From the NCBI GenBank assembly GCA_902791165.1, contig CADAVB010000033.1:1-49347 (forward strand): DNA of 49,347 nucleotides, read 5' to 3'. The DNA is from an uncultured Bacteroidia bacterium (GTDB taxonomy: Bacteria; Bacteroidota; Bacteroidia; Bacteroidales; F082). Numbering within the stretch: position 1 is the first letter of the stretch; each line of letters starts with the position of its first letter. A model generated the notes under the pieces. The model did no database searches. It saw nothing but the letters and a program-made list of their open reading frames with translations, and was not told the DNA's origin. Shown here in pieces: positions 31,019 through 39,744 of the stretch. The translations under genes were made by a program, and so were the position numbers.

Positions 31019-31063
31019 AAGTCCGAATCCGCGCTGATTTTCAGCGTATAAAAACCTTTGGCC

Positions 31064-32038
31064 ATGTCAGACAACTACTCCATCTCTTCGCCGCCTCGCA
31101 TAGGCATTACCCATGGCGACATCAACGGCATCAGCTACGAACTCATCCTGAAAGCCTTCTCCGACTCGCGGATCTTAGGCATGACCACGCCCATCCTTTA
31201 CGGACAGTCGAAGGCTTTGTCATACTACAAAAAGAATTTCGGGATGGACGACTTCACCTATTCCCTGACCCGCGATGCGCGCCAGGCTTGGAAACAGAAG
31301 TTCAACATTATTAATATTGTTGAGCAGGAACTGAAAATCGAGCCAGGCGCTGTTACGGCGGTTTCGGCTGATATGTCGGCACTCTCAATGAAGAAGGGTA
31401 CCGACGACCTGAAGGATGGCTATATCGACGCATTGTTGCTTGCGCCCTCGTGCCACGAAGTTGACAAGACCCAGCAGGCTTTGTTTCAAGCCTTGTTCGG
31501 CGCCACCGATGTGCTGCGGTTGTTGGTCAGCGACCGTTTGCGGGTGGCTTTGGCCACCGATATGATGTCGCCCAAGGAAGCTTTGGCATCGATTGATGCG
31601 GCCTTGGTAGGCAAAAAGCTGGCAACGCTTTCGGCGGCGCTCAAGACAGACTTTGGTGTAACCGCGCCCAAAATCGCGGTACTGGCTCTCGATCCATCCG
31701 CTTTGGCCGACGATGTTACGGCGGTGGCGGTGGCCGAGGCGCGCAAGAAGAATCTCTTCGCTTTTGGTCCGTTCCGCGCCGACGCGTTGTTTGCCTCTGG
31801 CGATTGGACCAAATACGATGCCGTTTTGGCCTTGTATTTCGACCAAGGAACGCTCCCGTTCCGTTTGCTCTCCACTAATGGCGTGGCTTTCTATTGGGCG
31901 GGTTTGCCGGCCATCTGCGCCGGTCCTCTGCAAGGGCCAGAGTTTGCCCAGGCCAATGCCAATCAAGCCGCTCCCGACTCGTTGCGGCAGGCGCTCTATC
32001 TTGCGCTCGACATCATTGGGCAACGAAGCCAGCAATGA
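31064..32038 (+). CDS. PdxA-like protein without the metal-binding histidines
   Basis: 324 residues. Clear PdxA (4-hydroxythreonine-4-phosphate dehydrogenase) fold signature: PRIGITHGDINGISYELILKA at the start, FGPFRADALFASGDWTKYDAVLALYFDQG and AGLPAICAGPLQGPEF later, DSLRQALYLALDI at the end. The three divalent-metal ligands of PdxA are all replaced: GHTE is FGATDVL (145-151), NPHAGE is LDPSALADD (209-217), YHDQG is YFDQG (258-262). Length is about 30 short of Bacteroides PdxA. It is therefore unlikely to catalyse the PdxA reaction and may be a paralogue with a new role. I start at the ATG at 31064; a TTG two codons earlier is less likely. Confidence 0.8.
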   Translation: MSDNYSISSPPRIGITHGDINGISYELILKAFSDSRILGMTTPILYGQSKALSYYKKNFGMDDFTYSLTRDARQAWKQKFNIINIVEQELKIEPGAVTAVSADMSALSMKKGTDDLKDGYIDALLLAPSCHEVDKTQQALFQALFGATDVLRLLVSDRLRVALATDMMSPKEALASIDAALVGKKLATLSAALKTDFGVTAPKIAVLALDPSALADDVTAVAVAEARKKNLFAFGPFRADALFASGDWTKYDAVLALYFDQGTLPFRLLSTNGVAFYWAGLPAICAGPLQGPEFAQANANQAAPDSLRQALYLALDIIGQRSQQ

Positions 32039-32052
32039 GAGAAACAGACAAC

Positions 32053-32084
32053 AAAAAAAGGAGGCTTTCGAGCCTCCTTTTTTT
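32053..32084. terminator. Strong bidirectional terminator
   Basis: 14-bp stem (32053-32066 and 32071-32084) with core GGAGGCT/AGCCTCC, tetraloop TTCG and A/T tracts on both sides. Serves the PdxA-like gene (+) and the T9SS gene at 32103 (-). Confidence 0.93.
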
Positions 32085-32102
32085 GTTTGGGTTCGTGTGA
32101 AT

Positions 32103-34175
32103 TTACTTCACGATGAACTTCATGGTGTTCTCGAAGCCGTTGGCCTTCACAGTGACGAAGTAGATGCCGCTGCTGAGGTCGGTGGTGCTGATCGAGGGAG
32201 TGTTGATGCCAGCGTGGAGGTTCACGTTCTTCTCCATCACCTTTTGGCCGGTGATGTTGAACACGGCGATGTTCATGTCGGAGCTTTGCGAGGCATTCAC
32301 TTCGATGTTGAGCACGCTCGTGGCGGGGTTGGGATACACGCGGGTGGTGGTCATCGGGTTGACGGCAACGTGTTCTTCGGTGTTGAGGAGAAGGTCGCTG
32401 TCCGGAACCAGTTTCACAGCCCAGATGATGCCATCGGAGGCAGCGGTTTGGGTGGCGCCGTTACCCACGTTCAGACCCACCATTTGGTCGGCTTGGAAGC
32501 TGAACCAGAACTCGTGATCAACCGTGTTGGTGATGCCGTTGACGAAAATGGCTTCGTCCATCGAGTGGAAGAATCCCCATTCTTCGTCTTCAACATCTTG
32601 CAGATACTCCATGTTGTAGAAGTAGTTGCCGGGATGGTCGGTGTAGCTTTCTTCTTCCGGATTGTCGTATTGGTTGTAGAAAGCGTCGCCAGCGATATAG
32701 GGAGCTTCAAGGTAGGAAACCACAACGCTTCTGTAGTACTTGTTGGTGGAAGCATCGATACGGCTCGGGTCCACCATGCTGAAGGCGATGGCGATGGTGC
32801 CGTCGGCATCCACGCAGATGGCCGGCGAGCAGGACATACCAAGCCAGAAGCCACGGTAGTCCTGTTCGTCGTGTACGAGGTCGTTGTTGAATTCACCAGC
32901 TTGTTGGATCAAACCGAGGTCAACGAAACCGATGACGTTTTGGTTGAAGTTGCGTCTTACGTATTCACCACTTTCGTCGGTGGGGAACCAGAAACGGAAA
33001 GCGTTGCGCTTGCTAGGCTCGATCACGAAGCCGTCGTCGGGGCAAGTCCAACCGGGACCCACGACAGTGCCCATGGTTTCGTTCCAGTAGAAGATACCGT
33101 CCATGGTGAGGCCGCCGCCAACCATCCAAGTGTCGCCCAATTCGGGGTGATAGAACATCATGGAAGAGTAGGCTGCGTGAACCATACCGTTGTTGTCGAT
33201 GCAGATGGAGGCGTTATCAGGACCGAACATTCTTTGGTCGTCTCCAAAGACCGAGGCTTCGTCGTTCTCCCAGTCGAGGCCAGCGTAGGGGTTGTCCCAC
33301 ACCTTGATTTGGGTCCAGGTTTCGCCGTTGTCGGTCGATTTGATGATGTAAGCGTTTTCTTGAGCGCTGCCCGAGAACGACATGGCCACGACATTGCCGT
33401 TGGCGGCCAGGCTGTAGGTGTCGGCGCTGAAGTTCTCACCGTCTTGGAGGGTGGGGATGGTGGTCACCGTCCAGTTTTCACCGTCGGTGCTGCGGGCGTA
33501 GTAGTCGTAAGAAATGAAGTCGTCGGCTTGGTCGGCGGCAATCACGTGGATGATGTCGTGGTTGGGGCCAGAGGTGACCACTTTGGGCCAGGTCATGACT
33601 TCGGCCGGATAGCCCAGGTCGGGGTTCGGGATGTACTTGGGGCCAACCCATTCGCCTTCGCCTTTGGTGGCGCGGGTGTAGTAAACGAGGTCGTTACCGG
33701 TGTGGGCCACGACGATTTCGCCGTTGGTGCCGTATTGGCAGTACACGGGCCAGCCAGTACGCATTCCTTCGATGCGGGCTTCGGGCTGGTCGCCAAATTC
33801 GCTACCGTCATAGAAGTTGTAGCCAGTGCCACGGTTGGCGCTGTTGTCGGGGAATTGTCCCACGAGACCGACCGAACCGTCGTCGAAACGCCACATGCGG
33901 TTGGCGACGAAACCGTTGGCACCGAGGTCCATTTGGGTGGTCATGGTTTCAAAGTCGGCGCGGGCATCGTATCTGGTGCCGTAGTGGGCCGTGGCAGGAA
34001 CGCCAGCGTTGGGAGTGAATTGAGCGGCTTCAGTAGCAGCTTCTTTGCCAAAAGCCATCGTCTTGTTGCTCACTTTGACGAAGTTGCTCTTGTCGTTCTT
34101 AACCCGAAGGTCCTTTTGGGCAAAGCCCGTCATTCCTACTGCGAGGATGAGCGATAAGAATAATACTTTCTTCAT
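32103..34175 (-). CDS. T9SS-secreted propeller (sialidase-fold-like) protein A
   Basis: 690 residues. Signal peptide (1-19, MTGFAQ); a long beta-propeller-like body with Asp-box-type turns (STDGENWT, STDNGETWT) as in BNR/sialidase-fold proteins; C-terminal T9SS type A sorting domain (about 605-690, RVYPNPATSVLNIEV, NITGQKVMEKNV, GIYFVTVKANG, ending MKFIVK). No sialidase catalytic set is recognised, so binding or structural roles are possible. It is a close paralogue of the next gene (34359-36413), with near-identical signal peptide and sorting domain. Expected on or outside the cell surface. Confidence 0.85.
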   Translation of the reverse strand: MKKVLFLSLILAVGMTGFAQKDLRVKNDKSNFVKVSNKTMAFGKEAATEAAQFTPNAGVPATAHYGTRYDARADFETMTTQMDLGANGFVANRMWRFDDGSVGLVGQFPDNSANRGTGYNFYDGSEFGDQPEARIEGMRTGWPVYCQYGTNGEIVVAHTGNDLVYYTRATKGEGEWVGPKYIPNPDLGYPAEVMTWPKVVTSGPNHDIIHVIAADQADDFISYDYYARSTDGENWTVTTIPTLQDGENFSADTYSLAANGNVVAMSFSGSAQENAYIIKSTDNGETWTQIKVWDNPYAGLDWENDEASVFGDDQRMFGPDNASICIDNNGMVHAAYSSMMFYHPELGDTWMVGGGLTMDGIFYWNETMGTVVGPGWTCPDDGFVIEPSKRNAFRFWFPTDESGEYVRRNFNQNVIGFVDLGLIQQAGEFNNDLVHDEQDYRGFWLGMSCSPAICVDADGTIAIAFSMVDPSRIDASTNKYYRSVVVSYLEAPYIAGDAFYNQYDNPEEESYTDHPGNYFYNMEYLQDVEDEEWGFFHSMDEAIFVNGITNTVDHEFWFSFQADQMVGLNVGNGATQTAASDGIIWAVKLVPDSDLLLNTEEHVAVNPMTTTRVYPNPATSVLNIEVNASQSSDMNIAVFNITGQKVMEKNVNLHAGINTPSISTTDLSSGIYFVTVKANGFENTMKFIVK

Positions 34176-34243
34176 GTTGTTTAGTTTTAGATAAATAATG
34201 AATTAATGTGTTTAGTGTGTTTCAAATTGAAGTTTAAGAGCGA

Positions 34244-34251
34244 CAAAAATA
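34244..34251 (-). promoter_or_regulatory. -7 box of T9SS propeller gene A
   Basis: TATTTTTG on the minus strand, 68 nt upstream of the ATG at 34175, giving an AT-rich leader of about 60 nt. Confidence 0.65.
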
Positions 34252-34305
34252 GACATTTTCTTTCAATTGGCAACTTTTTTTCTGAAAAAAACTGCATTTT
34301 TAACG

Positions 34306-34334
34306 AAAAAAGGAGGCCCGAAGCCTCCTTTTTT
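34306..34334 (-). terminator. Terminator of T9SS propeller gene B
   Basis: 12-bp stem AAAAAAGGAGGC/GCCTCCTTTTTT with loop CCGAA, 24 nt beyond the gene B stop (34359). Same GGAGGC core as the terminator of gene A at 32053-32084. Confidence 0.9.
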
Positions 34335-34358
34335 TCATGCTTAAAGTCGTGTGTGTGC

Positions 34359-36413
34359 TTACTTCACGATGAACTTCATGGTGTTCTCGAAGCCGTTGGC
34401 CTTCACAGTGACGAAGTAGATGCCGCTGCTGAGGTCGGTCGTGCTGATCGAGGGCGTGTTGATGCCAGCGTTGATGTTCACGTTCTTTTCCATCACCTTT
34501 TGGCCGGTGATGTTGAACACGGCGATGTTCATGTCGGAGCTTTGCGAGGCATTCACTTCGATGTTGAGCACGCTCGTGGCAGGGTTGGGATACACGCGGG
34601 TGTTGGTCATCGGGTTGACGACTTCGTTCTCTTCGATGGAAACGGGTGATTCGGGAACGATCTTGACCGCCCAGAGGATGTTCTCGGTGGCGGCGGTTTG
34701 GGTGGCGCCGTTGCCAATGTTCAGACCCACCATTTGGTCAGCTTGGAAGGCGAACCAATACTCGCGATTAACCGTGTTGGAGATGCCGTTGACGAACAGG
34801 GCTTCGTCCATGCTGTGGAAGAATCCCCAGTCTTCGTCGTCGATGTCTTGGAGATTCTCTATGTTGTAGTAGTAGTCGCCTTGATAGTCGGTGTAGCCTT
34901 CCTCGGTGCCGCCATTGAGGGCGTCGCCAATGTTGTAGGGAGAATCGATGTAGGAAACGAAAACGCTTCTGTAGTACTTGTTGGAAGAAGCATCAACGCG
35001 GGTAGGATCCACGACGCTGTAGGCGATGGCGACGGTGCCTTCGGCATCCACGCAGATGGCAGGGGTGCAGGAGCATCCTAACCAGTGGCCGTTGTAGTCT
35101 CTCTCGTGGTGGAAATTGTCGTTGCTCCATTCTTGGGCAGCAAGTGGATCGACGAAACCGATAAGGGGTTGGTCGAAGTTGCGGCGCACATATTCGTCAG
35201 CTTCAGAGGTGGGATACCACATGCGGAACACGTTGTGCGGGTCGGGTTCGAGCACGTAGCCGTCTTCAGGGCAGGTCCATTCGGGAGCTTGCATGACACC
35301 CATGTTCTCATTCCAGTAGAAGATGCCTTCCGAGGCGGTCAGACCGCTCCAGATGTAAACGCCAACACCTTCGCCACGGTCTTCGTGGGTAATCATCCAT
35401 GATGAGAAGGCGGCGTGAACCATGCCGTTGTTGTCGATGCAAAGGGTGCCGTTTTCAGGGCAGTACATGGGGTGTTCTTCGCCGAAGAGGGCCGAAGGCT
35501 CCTCGTCCCAGTTCTCGAAGTGGGAATAGGGGTTCTTCCACACGGTGATGCGGTTCCAGGTCTCGCCGTTGTCAGTCGATTTGACGATGAAGGCATCGTA
35601 GGGCGCGGCGCCGCAGAACAGCATGGCTACGGTGTTGCCATTGACGGCCAAAGCGTAGCTGTCGGCAGTGAAACGCTCGTAGCTGTTGAACGTGGGAACA
35701 GTGGTCACCGTCCAGTTTTCGCCGTCGGTCGATCTGCCGTAGAAATTGTAGGAAATGTTGTCGCTGTCTTGCGAGGCGGCAACAACGTGGATGATGTCGT
35801 GGTTGGGGCCGGAAGTAATCACTCTGGGCCAGGTCAAATCTTCATCGGGGAAACCGAGTTCGGGGTTCGGCACATACTTGGGGCCAACCCATTCGCCTTC
35901 GCCTTTGGTGGCGCGGGTGTAATAAACGAGGTCGGAGCCAGTGTGGGCCATGACGAGTTCGCCGTTGGGGCCATACTGGCAGTAGCTCGGCCAACCAGTC
36001 TTGATGCCTTCGATGCGAACATCGGGTTGTTCGCCAAATTCGTTGCCGTCGTAGAAGTTGTAGCCCGTGCCACGGTCAGAGCCGTTGGAGGGGAAGGTGG
36101 TCACCACGCCGACGCTGCCGTCGTCGAAACGCCACATGCGGTTGGCGACGAAAGCATTCGACTGGAGGTCCATCTGGGTTACCATGGTCTCGAAATCGAC
36201 GCGCGAATCGTACCTGCTGCCGTAGTGAGCCGTGGCGGGAGCGCCTGCCACAGGGGCGAAGCTGCTGGTTTCAGCAGAGGTTTCCTTGCCAAAAGCCTTC
36301 TTTTGTTCCAGTCTGATGCATTGGTTCTTGCCAACCTTTACATCTTGGTTCTTTTGGGCGAAGCCCGTTGTTCCTGCTGCGAGGAGGAGCGATAAGAATA
36401 GAACTTTCTTCAT
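34359..36413 (-). CDS. T9SS-secreted propeller (sialidase-fold-like) protein B
   Basis: 684 residues from the ATG at 36413, which opens the signal peptide (TTGFAQK). Same layout as protein A: a short variable region, a propeller body sharing long collinear blocks (TAHYGSRYDSRVDFETMVTQMDL, NRMWRFDDGSVGVV, YYTRATKGEGEWVGPKY, SGPNHDIIHVVAA), Asp-box turns, and a T9SS type A sorting domain. The body has diverged widely from A, but the last ~240 coding bases differ at only about eight positions. Each copy has its own promoter and terminator. Function unknown; likely surface-displayed or released. Confidence 0.85.
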   Translation of the reverse strand: MKKVLFLSLLLAAGTTGFAQKNQDVKVGKNQCIRLEQKKAFGKETSAETSSFAPVAGAPATAHYGSRYDSRVDFETMVTQMDLQSNAFVANRMWRFDDGSVGVVTTFPSNGSDRGTGYNFYDGNEFGEQPDVRIEGIKTGWPSYCQYGPNGELVMAHTGSDLVYYTRATKGEGEWVGPKYVPNPELGFPDEDLTWPRVITSGPNHDIIHVVAASQDSDNISYNFYGRSTDGENWTVTTVPTFNSYERFTADSYALAVNGNTVAMLFCGAAPYDAFIVKSTDNGETWNRITVWKNPYSHFENWDEEPSALFGEEHPMYCPENGTLCIDNNGMVHAAFSSWMITHEDRGEGVGVYIWSGLTASEGIFYWNENMGVMQAPEWTCPEDGYVLEPDPHNVFRMWYPTSEADEYVRRNFDQPLIGFVDPLAAQEWSNDNFHHERDYNGHWLGCSCTPAICVDAEGTVAIAYSVVDPTRVDASSNKYYRSVFVSYIDSPYNIGDALNGGTEEGYTDYQGDYYYNIENLQDIDDEDWGFFHSMDEALFVNGISNTVNREYWFAFQADQMVGLNIGNGATQTAATENILWAVKIVPESPVSIEENEVVNPMTNTRVYPNPATSVLNIEVNASQSSDMNIAVFNITGQKVMEKNVNINAGINTPSISTTDLSSGIYFVTVKANGFENTMKFIVK

Positions 36414-36473
36414 GATGTGTAAGTTTTTGTTTATAATAAATGAATTAGTGCCATTTTGTGAATATTCAGCCTG

Positions 36474-36481
36474 CAAATATA
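36474..36481 (-). promoter_or_regulatory. -7 box of T9SS propeller gene B
   Basis: TATATTTGC on the minus strand, 60 nt upstream of the ATG at 36413. Confidence 0.65.
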
Positions 36482-36622
36482 GGCATATTTTTGAAAACGG
36501 AAAGTTTTTTCTGTTTTTTTTTGTGCGAAACCGTTCCGCACACCCATGCCAGAAAAAATATGCCCTATTTGCGAAACCAAAAAGGATTATTCCTAATTTT
36601 ACGGCCTCAAATTCAATTCAAC

Positions 36623-39580
36623 ATGAAAAAAAACCTTTTACCTTTTTTGCTTTTGGCGCTTGCGGCTTGCACGACGACACCCAAGGCCGACTATGTTGCT
36701 AATCCCGCCGATTACATCGACCCGTTCATCGGCACGGGCGGCCACGGCCACACCTTCCCGGGCGCGACGGTGCCTTTCGGCATGGTGCAGTTCAGCCCCG
36801 ACACCCGCATGAACGACTGGGATGGCTGCTCGGGTTATCACACCTCAGACAACTCCATCCTCGGCTTCAGCACCACCCATCTCAGCGGCACGGGCTGCTC
36901 CGACTATGGCGATTTTAGGTTTATGCCGGTTGTCGGCATTGGCAACATCAACAAGGACCTCGACTTTCCTTCAGCCTTCCAGCATGAGAACGAGGATGCC
37001 AAGGCAGGCTATTATGCCGTCCTCCTCGACGACTACGACACCAAAGTGGAACTCACCACGGGCGACCGCGTTGGGATGATGCGATGCACTTTCCCCAAGA
37101 GCGACGACGCACACATTTTCCTCGACATGGTGAAAGGCGTGAACGACGAGTTCGTCTATGAGTCGTGGCTCCAAATAGAGGGCGACAACGCCATCAGCGG
37201 TTTCCGCAAGACCCGCGACTGGGCCAACGAGCAACACCTCTATTTTTACGCCGAGTTCTCGAAGCCGTTCACAAACCACTCCTCTATTAATAAAGTTGTT
37301 GGGGAACAGCAAGTTGAAGGTAGAATAGAGGGTAATTACATTAAGGCGTTGTTCGATTTCGAGACTGAGGAAGGCGAGCAAATCACCATGCGCATCGCCC
37401 TCTCCGCCGTCGATGTGGAAGGCGCGAAGAACAACCTGAAAGCCGAACTCGCCGAAAACGACTTCGACTTCGACGCGCTGAAACAAAAGGCTTACGACAA
37501 ATGGAACACCGAGCTGAAACGCTACGAGGTGGCCGACAACAACGAATCGAACAAGACCGTTTTCTATTCGGCCTTGTATCATGCCATGGTGGCCCCCAAC
37601 CTCTTCAGCGATGCCGACGGACGTTATCGTGCCCACGACTTGAAGGTTTACAAGTCGGAGAGGCCGGTCTATACCGTGTTTTCCTTGTGGGACACCTTCC
37701 GCAGCCTGCACCCGCTCTTCAGTCTCATGCAGCGCGAGCGCACCACCGATTTCATCCACACCTTTATTAATAAGTACGAAACCAGCGCCGACCACATGCT
37801 GCCCGTTTGGGAACTGGCCGCCAACGAGACCTACTGCATGATTGGCAACCACGCCATCCCCGTCATTGCCGACGCTTATTTTGCGGGCATCCGCGACTTC
37901 GACACGGAGAAGGCATTGGAGGCCATGGTCAATTCGTCGAAGGCCGATTTCCGTGGCATGGGCGCCTACATGAAATATGGCTACATCCCGATTGAAGCCG
38001 AAGGCGAGGCCACTTCCAAGACCCTCGAATACGCCTACGACGACTGGTGTGTGGCGCGTATGGCCGAAGACATGGGCAAACAGGACATCGCAGATGAGTT
38101 CTATGCCCGCGCACAGGCCTACAAGAATATCTACAACCCTGAAAACCAGTTTTTCCAAGGCCGCAGAAACGGCGGCTGGATGCAACCTTTCGACCCCGCG
38201 CAGGTGAATTTCACCCTGACTGAGGCCAACTCCTACCAATATGGTTTCTTCGTGCCGCAAGACGTGAACGGCCACATCGACCTGATGGGCGGCTGGGACA
38301 GTTACGAGGCCAAGCTCGACGGACTTTTCAACGCGCCCTCCGACCTGACGGGTCGTGTGCAGCCCGACATCACGGGCCTCATCGGGCAATACGCCCACGG
38401 CAACGAGCCGAGCCACAACACCGTGTATATGTACAACTTCGTCGGCAAGCCCACCAAGACGCAAAGGTATGTGAAACAAGTGATGGACGACTTCTACACC
38501 GACCGCCGCGACGGCTATTCGGGCAACGAAGACTGCGGCCAGATGTCGGCCTGGGCGGTGTTCTCCGCCATGGGATTCTATCCTGCCACACCCGCTGCGG
38601 GCTACTATGTCTTAGGCCTGCCGCGTTTCGAGAAAACGAGATTGAGCTTCGAAAACGGCAAGCAGTTCGAGGTAATTGCTGAGAATTTGAGCGACAGAAA
38701 CTGCTATGTGCAGTCGGTCAAGCTGAACGGCAAACCCTTGGAACGCAGCTACATCACCTTCGAGGAAGTCCACAGCGGCGGCATGTTGGAGTTTGCCATG
38801 ACCGACCAGCCCAACTCCACTTGGGCCACGCAGCCCGAAAACTGCCCCGTGGTGCGTATTCCCACCGAGCAAATCGTCATCGTGCCGACCATCAACGCTG
38901 GTTCCGACACCTTCTTCGACAGCCTCATGGTCAGCATGAGCCATCCCATGGAGGGTGTGACGATCCACTATACTTTGGACGGTACCGAGCCTAACGAAAA
39001 CAGCGCCGTTTTCGCCAACCCCATCTGCTTGAAGGAAACCACCACGGTGAAAGCCGCTGTTTTGCAGGACGGTCGCTGGAGCCGCGTGATGGATGCCACC
39101 TACCACCTCATCGATGCGCGTCATTCGGTGAAGCTCGAAAACATGTACAACGACCAATACGAGGCCGGCGGAGATAAAGCCCTCATCGACCACCAGCGCG
39201 GCGGCGAGAACTTCCGCACCGGATCGTGGCAAGGCTACTATGGCGTGGACCTCGTCGCCACCATCGACTTGGGCGTGTCGAAGCGCATCAGCCGTTTGGC
39301 GGGCAGCTTCCTGCAAGAGCAGAAGTCGTGGATTTTCATGCCCACGGAGGTGGAATACTTCGTCAGCGACGACGGCAAGAGCTTCCGCAGCGTCGGCAAG
39401 GTGAAAAACACGGTGCCGCTCGATGCCGAGGATGCCGTTGTGCAAGAGATGGAAGTGCGTCCGCATACCAACGCCCGCTATGTGAAAATGGTCGCCAAGA
39501 CCCTCGGCACTTGTCCAGACTGGCACGTCGGCGCAGGGCAGAAGGCTTGGATTTTCTGTGACGAGTTGGTGATAGAATGA
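36623..39580 (+). CDS. GH92 alpha-mannosidase lipoprotein
   Basis: 985 residues. Lipoprotein signal (LALAAC, Cys about 16). GH92 core (about 30-735): DYIDPFIGTGGHGHTFPGATVPFGMVQFSPD at the start, HMLPVWELAANETYCMIGNHAIPV in the catalytic (alpha/alpha)6 domain, and the family signature NEDCGQMSAWAVFSAMGFYP. A chitobiase-C-like beta-sandwich follows (about 770-835, VTIHYTLDGTEPNENSAVF), then an F5/8-type C or CBM32-like domain to the end. GH92 enzymes are Ca2+-dependent exo-alpha-mannosidases acting on N-glycans or mannoproteins. Predicted to sit on the outer membrane or in the periplasm. I chose the start at the lipoprotein signal. A weak -7-like TAATTTTA lies at 36594. Confidence 0.93.
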   Translation: MKKNLLPFLLLALAACTTTPKADYVANPADYIDPFIGTGGHGHTFPGATVPFGMVQFSPDTRMNDWDGCSGYHTSDNSILGFSTTHLSGTGCSDYGDFRFMPVVGIGNINKDLDFPSAFQHENEDAKAGYYAVLLDDYDTKVELTTGDRVGMMRCTFPKSDDAHIFLDMVKGVNDEFVYESWLQIEGDNAISGFRKTRDWANEQHLYFYAEFSKPFTNHSSINKVVGEQQVEGRIEGNYIKALFDFETEEGEQITMRIALSAVDVEGAKNNLKAELAENDFDFDALKQKAYDKWNTELKRYEVADNNESNKTVFYSALYHAMVAPNLFSDADGRYRAHDLKVYKSERPVYTVFSLWDTFRSLHPLFSLMQRERTTDFIHTFINKYETSADHMLPVWELAANETYCMIGNHAIPVIADAYFAGIRDFDTEKALEAMVNSSKADFRGMGAYMKYGYIPIEAEGEATSKTLEYAYDDWCVARMAEDMGKQDIADEFYARAQAYKNIYNPENQFFQGRRNGGWMQPFDPAQVNFTLTEANSYQYGFFVPQDVNGHIDLMGGWDSYEAKLDGLFNAPSDLTGRVQPDITGLIGQYAHGNEPSHNTVYMYNFVGKPTKTQRYVKQVMDDFYTDRRDGYSGNEDCGQMSAWAVFSAMGFYPATPAAGYYVLGLPRFEKTRLSFENGKQFEVIAENLSDRNCYVQSVKLNGKPLERSYITFEEVHSGGMLEFAMTDQPNSTWATQPENCPVVRIPTEQIVIVPTINAGSDTFFDSLMVSMSHPMEGVTIHYTLDGTEPNENSAVFANPICLKETTTVKAAVLQDGRWSRVMDATYHLIDARHSVKLENMYNDQYEAGGDKALIDHQRGGENFRTGSWQGYYGVDLVATIDLGVSKRISRLAGSFLQEQKSWIFMPTEVEYFVSDDGKSFRSVGKVKNTVPLDAEDAVVQEMEVRPHTNARYVKMVAKTLGTCPDWHVGAGQKAWIFCDELVIE

Positions 39581-39619
39581 CAGACTGACAGACTGGGAAC
39601 GACAACACTAACCCATGAA

Positions 39620-39706
39620 CGTCATGGCGGAGGAACATCCGCCATCTCCTGAGCGCGAAGGATAACCCTAATGGTCAGGAGATCGCGGATCAAGTCCGCG
39701 ATGACG
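39620..39706. repeat. Three-hairpin palindromic repeat after the GH92 gene
   Basis: Outer arms CGTCATGGCGGA/TCCGCGATGACG (39620-39631, 39695-39706, one mismatch) and middle arms CTCCTGA/TCAGGAG (39646-39652, 39675-39681). The same bases can instead fold as local hairpins ATGGCGGA/TCCGCCAT and ATCGCGGA/TCCGCGAT. Looks like a dispersed repeat unit. Confidence 0.8.
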
Positions 39707-39744
39707 ATGAAAAAGAAACAACGAACTAATTAAACAACATAACA

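Noticed and set aside
31713-34157. Very long open frame (+ strand) across the PdxA-like 3' end and antisense to T9SS gene A
   Set aside because: Its low-complexity Val/His/Gly-rich translation is a mirror of the real minus-strand gene, which has a signal peptide, sorting domain, promoter and terminator.
32103-36413. T9SS propeller proteins as active sialidases
   Set aside because: Asp-box turns are present but no Arg triad or catalytic Tyr/Glu set could be placed with confidence.
36458-36622. Longer GH92 start
   Set aside because: The added residues precede a textbook lipoprotein signal and fall in promoter-like AT-rich sequence.
36971-38479. Long minus-strand open frame inside the GH92 gene
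   Set aside because: Overlaps conserved GH92 catalytic sequence entirely and has no family signature.
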